From Symsagittifera roscoffensis (lineage: Eukaryota; Xenacoelomorpha; Acoela; Convolutidae), in assembly GCF_963678635.1 (NCBI RefSeq), contig NC_087070.1, positions 7,846,539 to 7,910,538 on the forward strand: DNA of 64,000 nucleotides. Direction: 5' to 3'. This document shows, piece by piece, positions 57,609 to 64,000 of the stretch. How positions within the stretch are numbered: the first letter of the stretch is position 1; each line of letters starts with the position of its first letter. Below the pieces are notes generated by a model. It searched no databases. It was not told where the DNA came from and was given only the letters and a program-made list of their open reading frames with translations. The translations under genes and the position numbers were made by a program.

Positions 57609-58522
57609 AGGCCTGTTAGTTGGTAGTTTTTGTTTTCAAATTGAATGTTACTGCTAATGCGTCATAATTGGCGTGTGTCACTTGAGAAATTTTGTTGACT
57701 CAAAGTTTTGCTCATTCAGTTTTTCCCAGTAGCGTTATCGGTCATATTTTTGCTTGTGTATGCGAAGTGCAACTTCGCCTCTGTTTAAGACTCCTTTAGT
57801 GGTTTTGAATCGAGGGTTCAGTCGAATAACTTTTCCGCTCAATTGATGTAACCTTTTTAGTATTTGAAAAGTATTTGAATATATCGTAGTGGTATTTGTT
57901 ACCTCTCCTTTGGCCCTCTTACTCCGTGGGCCCAACAACAGTAACGGCTGTCGTATCTTATTTCTCCGCGTCTTGAATTTTTTTTTGAAAGAGTTTGATG
58001 GGTCTTATCTACTGCAAGCGACTAGAACAACTATTTTCCACAATAAAATGCTAGTTTCTTGTTATTTTTCGTCTTTTTAAGTTTATCTTGAGAATCTCAG
58101 AGGAGTTTGAATTTTTTGGTTTTGTCCCGACTTTTCGAAGAAAGTGACGGAAAGCGTGAAAACTATACCTAAAAAGAGCTTAAGCAATGGTTAAATGATT
58201 TTTGTACCTAATAACGAACTTCCCCCTTTTGCAATAGGTAGGGGCTTGGAATAGTTAGAGATTCGATTTGTTTTCTTCATGCAAGTTTCGACCTTTTATT
58301 TAGCAATTTTGATGGAATGTTTTCCTTACCTTGTTTTCTTGAATAGCCATGTCAATTTGGCGTGATGGTTTTGCCATATATATACGTTAATAAACTACGT
58401 CAGTACGTTTCAATTAATTAACTACTCTTTGCAAAATAAAGTAGCTTTTATTTCTTTGCTATTACAAACGACCTTCATAAGTAGAAATATAGATTTGAAG
58501 TAGCTTTCAGATAGTATACACG
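57609..58522. other. upstream region of NUP93
   Basis: It contains a hairpin-tail repeat (GCGAAGTGCAACTTCGC, 57760-57776) and one end of the CTCTTTAA-type MITE at about 58200-58262. TTTCAG lies 13 nt before the NUP93 ATG and may be a 5' splice or trans-splice acceptor. Confidence 0.5.
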
Positions 58523-61500
58523 ATGGAGTCCATGGAACTGGAGAGTCTCTTGCAGCAGGCAGAACAGCTGTCTGCCTCCATCGGGGGCACAGAAGACTTC
58601 CCCCGACTGGAGAAAAACATGTGGCAGATCCTGCAGAACAGTAGTGATCTCTGGACCAGGACTGGGGCAGTGGGGTCTACTAGTTCAGCTAAGGCCAGTG
58701 TCCTGTTAGGGGCGAAAGGAGTGGACGTTGGACAAATGCAGAGTCAGTTGAAAAGACTTGAAGAGGTAAGGGATTTTTTTAATCTATTATAATCAGCATC
58801 ATCTCCAGCCAAAGTGATAATTTCACAACTACTGTCTATAAACCATTTTTGTTCTAGTTTTTTTTGCAAGAAATCCAAATTGTTTCATTTTTTATTAAAA
58901 TTTTTTTGAGTGGCAGTTGAATGCTTCATTTTTCTAGCAATGATTACGTCTTATTCTAGTCTTGAGGTAACGTTTTTTTTTTCAAACGGAAAATGTTCGA
59001 TTGGAAAATTTTTTCGTTCGTTTTTGAGTTTTTTGTTGGCTTAGACGCAACAGTACGGTCCTTTCTGGTAATTTAAGCAATTTTTATGAAATTTAATATC
59101 TTTTTGATGTAATCCGATAGTTGTTTTGAAAAAAGACGTGATATACGGTTTTGGTACGCATTTTTACATTTTTGTTTTTCTTTTCATTCTCTTCTCGTCA
59201 TTATAAAGCAGTATATGGAGCCTAGTCTTCAAATTGTGCGCTTTGAAGTGATGATCAAATTGTGTGAAGTATGATTTTATCTGATGCAAAAAGTGTAAAA
59301 ATCAGATTTTTTTCCCGATTTTTTCAAATGATTCCCTCGCCTGGTTTGAGTTTTTCGAATGTGTTCCTATGGATCTTTGGTCTGTTAAAGAAAGGCTGGA
59401 TTGTGCTTACTCTTGAAATACATCAGAGATGTGGAAAAATTTAAAACATTACGAGGCCAAACTGTGCTTTTTGGGAAATGTAAGCGGATTCCGCAACAAC
59501 GACGCTCCCTTTCTTCTTTTGTTCTTTCATTTTCTTTGGTCGTTCCGAAAAAATTTAACATGTTTAAAGACTTGTCTCTGGAATCCAGGAACATACAGAC
59601 ACATAATTGTGCGCCTATCCAGTGCAAAGTTTGGCCTTGTACTGAAGTCAGTTTTTTCACATCTCAAAACCACTGGTATATGTTTTTGAATCATCATTGG
59701 GTTACCAACTCCGTTTTCGTATAGTTGAGTTTTTTATTTTGATTTAAAAGAATTCAGTTTTTGGTCTATCACTTCTTCACCTCATATTGGGTTGTGTGGA
59801 AATTCTGCCCAAGTATTATCGGCTAAGTTGATGCTCCGTAAATTTTGTTTCAATGCTATTTCAACTCAGGCAATTGTCTTCCTCCAAATGAACTTTATTC
59901 GAGACAATCTTAATGATATTATTGTTAGATCTAGTTTTTCTCTTCTTTTTTTCTCTAACATGTTTCGAATGAGTAAGTATTTTAACGTTTTATGCCAGCT
60001 TACTTGCCATGCTCTGTTTTGAGTAATGTAATTTGACGTGAATATCTGCCTAGCTTTTGTTTATCAGGGACGTCATCTTTTAAAATAAAATTTTTAAAAA
60101 TGTTTGAAGACAGTGGTAAAATAAGGCTTTTTTGTAGGGTGTATCGAAACACCAGAGCAGTTAAATCATCAAATAAATAGACCGCCGTACGTTTGTTCAT
60201 TTTAACTGTTCGTTGCTTGAAGCAAACAGGTTTTTGTCTCGTATTATGCGAGCTATCTTGCCATGTTTTGAGTAGTTTCAATTAGCGTAGTTTTATTAAA
60301 CTCTGTTAAAAAAACAGGTGTTGCCAGCCCTGATGAACACAGACGCTAGCCAAAGCTTCGCGCTAATTGAAACCACTCAAAACATGGCAAGCTAGCTGGC
60401 ATAAAACTAGACAAAAAGCTCTTCTTCCTAAACATTTGTTTTGAAACTCCTCTTGTTGGTCAAAATGTAGGTTCCAGTGTTGGAGACAGTATCAGTAGAG
60501 TGGACTGAAGAGCAAGACATGGAGTGTATTCTCAGGAGAGAGAGACAGAGGATAGTGGTGGGCTTGATTGAGGAGACCTCGAGGAGGGTGTTGGAGGACA
60601 GCCACAGACGCCACTGGGACTGTATGATGAGACAGTGGCACACACACAAACAGAACATACTCAACACTCTAGTTGGTAAGTCAACGAGCGGGGGTTAAAG
60701 ACTTTGGAGGAAAGCGTTATTCTTTATGGGGGAGGGGTGGGGTTAGAGCTATCAGCCCCCCCCCCACCACCACAAGTTTGAAGGGGTCAATTTTCTTAGG
60801 GGCAAGGGTGTTATTTTAAGCTTAGACAGCTCTAGTTAGATAAGAGAGCCTGTTAGAATGAACGAATCATCGTCTTTTCCCAACCCCCCTCCCCCACCTG
60901 TCAAATTTTTTTTTTTTTCGTAGTTCTTTTATGTGTGATTATGGCAAAACGCATGATATTACGATGTAAAAAATGATGAAAAATTTTGTTCACAATTGTT
61001 AGTTTACTCACTATGCCACGTTTCATTGCATTATGACAACGTTAAAGTAATTTTTAATTTTGATATTGGATCTTTTCCTATCTAGCATCGCAAGACGTGA
61101 TGCGGGATCTGAGCGAATCGACAATGGGTGTTCACTCTCAATTTGACCAACATTCAGACTCCTCGACAACCCAAATGAACCTGACGCGATCTAACTCATC
61201 CTTGCTGGCAACTCCCGGAGGAGGCAAGGATAGACACGTAGCGTGTCAGAGGAATCTGACTAGATTGGAAATGTTGTATGCCAGGCAAGTGGCGTGTCTG
61301 AATGAGAAGCACGTGCAACAGGGAACTATTCCAAATGCCGCGCTCATGTTCAAGGTCAGCTCTCTGCTTTTTAAAGCTTTTTTTTAGATCGATGAACGTA
61401 GTTCAGACTCTTATATTGGTCGTGATGATTTTTTTCTTAAGGAAACTCTTAAAACTTGTTCACGCTAAACTTTGATTTTTCGCGGTTTGACTTCTGATTT

Positions 61501-63471
61501 GTTTTTAAGTTCACTTCATTTCCTTTCTTAAAAGGAAGACAAACTCCACTATCGCTGTTCGAACAGCGAAAGTGTAAAGGTCACGAAAAACCTGACCAAC
61601 TTCTATTTTTGAAAATGGAATTATTTTTGTTTTCCCAGCTGAATAAAAATTTTACCTGCTGATCCATGTTTTTTCGAATTGCGTCAATTTTATCGAAAAA
61701 AGTCTATTTATTTTCTCAAATTGGTTTAATTTTATCAAAAAAGTTAATATCTATCAAAACGAAGGTCAGTTGGAGTAACACACATGATTCAGATGACAAA
61801 AGATTGGAGTTCAAACCCGGCGTTTTCTAATCAATTTTTTTGCAAACTGGAAATTTTTAGTTTGCTTGAACTATCGTTTTTGTTTATTTTATTGCACGAA
61901 CTCTTTCTTGGTTCAGCTATTCTAACATTTGCTATGCCTTTTCTAAAGTCGTAAGCCTGGAATTTAAAATGAATTTGAAAAATTATCAAAAGTTTGCTTC
62001 GCTGGCTAATGTGCACGTAATTTTTAAGCAAATGATTAATAGCTCGCGATTAGCCATCGTTATCAATTCATGCAATTAACTTGTCTAACAGTTACTGAAT
62101 CACTTCCTCAAATCTGCACTTTTGTCAACCATCAGACATATTTTTTTTATCATGCTTGCATTTAATTTTCCGTTTTGCCAGAACTAGCCAATCTTTTGTC
62201 TAACATAAATCTCAAATAATTTGCTTGCGCTTTTTTTAACACGCTCTGTAGCGTTGGAAGTTTCATAGATTTTGTTCTCGGCTTTATTAGTGGCTAGTTC
62301 TTGCCGTTAGTCACGCGTCCGTGGCGCAGAGGGAAGGACGTCAGATTCCTGAGCTATTTGTCGGAGGTTAAATGCTGCAGTTAGCATTAGTTTTATTTAT
62401 TGGTGGTATTTTTGCTGCATAATTTTGGCAATTTATTAGCGTCTATAGCTGCATCATTGTTGGCTAGGTTCACATTTGGCCTGCGGTGGCTATTGGGAAT
62501 TTATAAGCATCTATAGCTGCATCATTGGTGGCAAGAATTCTCAATGGTCGGTAGCGCTGATGCGAGCATGTGAGACTCAAAATCTTTAGGTAGCAGGTTC
62601 TAATCTGACGCATACCAAAAGTTTCATTAATATGAGACTTAGTTTTTTTTGTTTCTTTTTTTCACCTTTGCTTTTTGGTTATTTTTACCTGTGTTTGCAA
62701 GACGCAGCTTCGCTTTTGTCGAAATTTTTTGAAAGTTTTCGTTTTTTGCTAATGGCTTAAAACTTTTTCGTTCAAATTAAATCGGCTGTGACCGCATATT
62801 GCGCAAATCCGGTGTTATCATTTGTACATTTCGGCTCTATAATTGTCTGCTGAAGAATTGTCGGCTTTCTTATTGCTTCATAAGTTTTGTTTCGATGCTA
62901 GTTTAACGTTCAGTTCTCTTCTTGGCATGTTTTTTTTAAATGAATTTTATTCCAGACAAATCGCTACAAAGATATAAAAAATTTTGGAAGACCCAGATTA
63001 TCTCGACATTTTTAAAAACTTTTTTCGACTAGGCGGCTTTTGTCTTATTTTCTGTTGTTAATTGTCTTGCTAATTTATGCTGTATCGCAAGTGGTGCATA
63101 GCTCTGCTTCGCTTCTGTATTAAAAACTACGTTTTTTTTCGCATGTTTGCGAAGTGCAGCTTAGTCCCTGTATATAATCAGTTCAGTGGTTCTTACATTG
63201 ATTCTAAATCACTGGTTGCCTTAGGAGGTGAGTCTGCAAAGTGAGGATGCCCTAACTGGTGAAATATGGGAGATGGTCTCCTCTGTTATCCAATCCCTCT
63301 CCTCCTCCCAACACCCTTCCTCTGGCTCTTCCCTCCTCTCCACTCTGGATTGCAGATTGGGAGAGATTGGTCAAAGTGAACTGGTGAAAACGTCTCTGGA
63401 CTATTTGCACAGGAGGTTCAAGAAGTATGTCCAGACACTGTTGTTCCAGCAGTTGTCCAACACTTCTCTTG
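58523..63471 (+). CDS. NUP93: nucleoporin NUP93, 5' exons (partial, continues past the window)
   Basis: Four exons: 58523-58765, 60471-60675, 61086-61354 and 63225-63471, all with GT-AG introns and a continuous frame (phases 0, 1, 0, 1). Exon 1 matches the NUP93 start closely: LESLLQQAEQLSASI, then KASVLLGAKGVDVGQMQSQL (human LLQQAEQLAAE and KASVLLGSRGLD). Exon 2 matches the helix with W...HTHKQNILNTL. Exon 3 has a disordered stretch and LEMLYARQVACLNEKHVQQG (human IEMAYARQIYIYNEK). Exon 4 has IWEMVSSVIQSL and LVKTSLDYLHRRFKKYVQTLLF. NUP93 is a scaffold of the inner ring of the nuclear pore; its N-terminal coil binds NUP62-complex and NUP188/205 partners. The rest of the gene lies beyond 64000. 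Confidence 0.93.
60251..60397. mobile_element. foldback MITE in a NUP93 intron
   Basis: Arms 60251-60287 and 60361-60397 are inverted with about 2 mismatches in 37 (AGCTATCTTGCCATGTTTTG / CAAAACATGGCAAGCTAGCT). The loop is about 73 bp. A related arm stands alone at about 59995-60040. Confidence 0.75.
61428..61760 (+). repeat. dispersed repeat family, copy 3, in a NUP93 intron
   Basis: Matches 32560-32905 and 48740-48970: CTTAAAACTTGTTCACGC, TTTTTCGCGGTTTGA, AACTCCACTATCGC, GTGTAAAGGTCACGAAAAA. Confidence 0.5.
61766..61826 (+). repeat. tRNA-like sequence in a NUP93 intron
   Basis: GGTCAGTTGGAGTAACACAC and GGAGTTCAAACCCGGCG resemble A and B boxes. The stems are imperfect. Confidence 0.45.
62312..62385 (+). 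repeat. tRNA-like sequence in a NUP93 intron
   Basis: GTCCGTGGCGCAGAGGGAAG resembles an A box region. The anticodon arm is around CAGATTCCTGA and the B box GGAGGTTAAATGC is weak. Probably a decayed SINE head. Confidence 0.35.
62544..62725 (+). mobile_element. tRNA-derived SINE with hairpin tail, second copy
   Basis: The head GTCGGTAGCGCTGATGCGAG, anticodon arm GAGACTCAAAATCTT and B box CAGGTTCTAATCTG are followed about 90 bp later by the tail TTTGCAAGACGCAGCTTCGC then TTTTGTC. This is the same order as at 54160-54345. Confidence 0.55.
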
Positions 63472-64000
63472 GTAAGTTTTGATCAACGATTTACTCGGTT
63501 GTTGTTCGCTCTTACTGATGAATGGTCTTTTTCAATTGCTTAAAAAGTAAAATAAATTGGTTAGTAAGCTGAGATTGAACCATTGAGATTCGACATTTTT
63601 TTCGAATTCGGAAAGGTAATATGGAGGAAACAAGATTAACCAGGATAATGATGATGAAGTTTGCAGAAACGAAATTGAGATTTATTCCGAAAAAATCCTT
63701 CTTCAAATGAAAATGAAACGATTTGGGATCAATCAAGTGGAATGTTCCCAGTGAAAAAACATACTATTATAATATAACATGCTGCTATTCTGTTTGTACT
63801 TGAACTGGTTAATTTTACCCAGTTATACGGGTTAAATAATATTTAATTAGAGGCGCCTCAAAACATTAATATTTTATTAGAGGCGCCTGAAAACGGGTTG
63901 CAAAGTTCTGCGGCGTTCTCGCAATGAGATTTCATTTTGATGTAAATTTTTTAAGTTTTACAGTGAATGGAATCTAAATTGCAAACAATTAGCAGATTTA
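63472..64000. other. NUP93 intron to the end of the window
   Basis: It begins with a GTAAGT donor. Two copies of ATTAGAGGCGCCT lie at about 63849 and 63886, each with a palindromic GGCGCC core. No other feature seen. Confidence 0.5.

Noticed and set aside
59401-59724. 107-codon plus-strand ORF in a NUP93 intron
   Set aside because: No splice or family support; overlapping frames on both strands are equally long.

Overview
This is animal (metazoan) nuclear DNA. The host genes carry GT-AG introns of about 0.3-2 kb, the intergenic DNA is AT-rich and full of repeats, and the proteins are animal families: a Cys-loop ligand-gated channel tail, a cytosolic sulfotransferase, TMEM50, a B-box protein and NUP93. 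Several start codons sit just downstream of a splice-acceptor-like sequence, which would fit spliced-leader trans-splicing or 5'UTR introns. The phylum cannot be fixed from the sequence.

Layout. 2-181: last exon of a Cys-loop ion-channel subunit. About 0.87-9.5 kb: broken virus-like material on the minus strand. It holds a gag fossil with two CCHC zinc knuckles (1050-3768), an array of a CCCTCCGGATT-like motif (4525-4806, with scattered copies to 8.3 kb) and two LTR-like direct repeats of about 920 bp (6738-7657, 7818-8744).

9.57-30.06 kb: the main feature. Two diverged copies of the same four-gene set lie head to head. The minus copy (20007 down to 9566) and the plus copy (about 20011 up to 30061) each carry, in order, A (macro-domain-like), B (coiled coil plus SGNH/GDSL hydrolase-like), C (about 1,100 aa, unknown) and D (about 1,100-1,200 aa, unknown). 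The copies share order, compact or overlapping ORF junctions and protein similarity that I judge by eye at roughly 45-50%. They are therefore two related elements and not one recent inverted duplication. I see no reverse transcriptase, integrase, transposase, polymerase or packaging ATPase. The plus copy looks nearly whole (about two or three breaks); the minus copy is broken in more places (roughly half a dozen or more). I treat both as fossils of an unrecognised virus-like or mobile element. A 60-nt block at the 5' end of each copy is almost identical in DNA and folds into small hairpins.

30.1-40.2 kb: a 3' flank rich in TCTNGAGT motifs, a MITE, one unrecognised 347-aa single-exon gene (minus), then Helitron-like ends with an internal satellite of about 160 bp. 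40.2-64 kb: host genes (sulfotransferase, TMEM50, B-box protein, NUP93 5' part) separated by tRNA-derived SINE-like repeats, hAT-like and other MITEs, foldback elements and long inverted repeats.

The host genes show no operon or shared pathway. The gene sets of the two elements do look co-transcribed, with ATGA stop-start overlaps.
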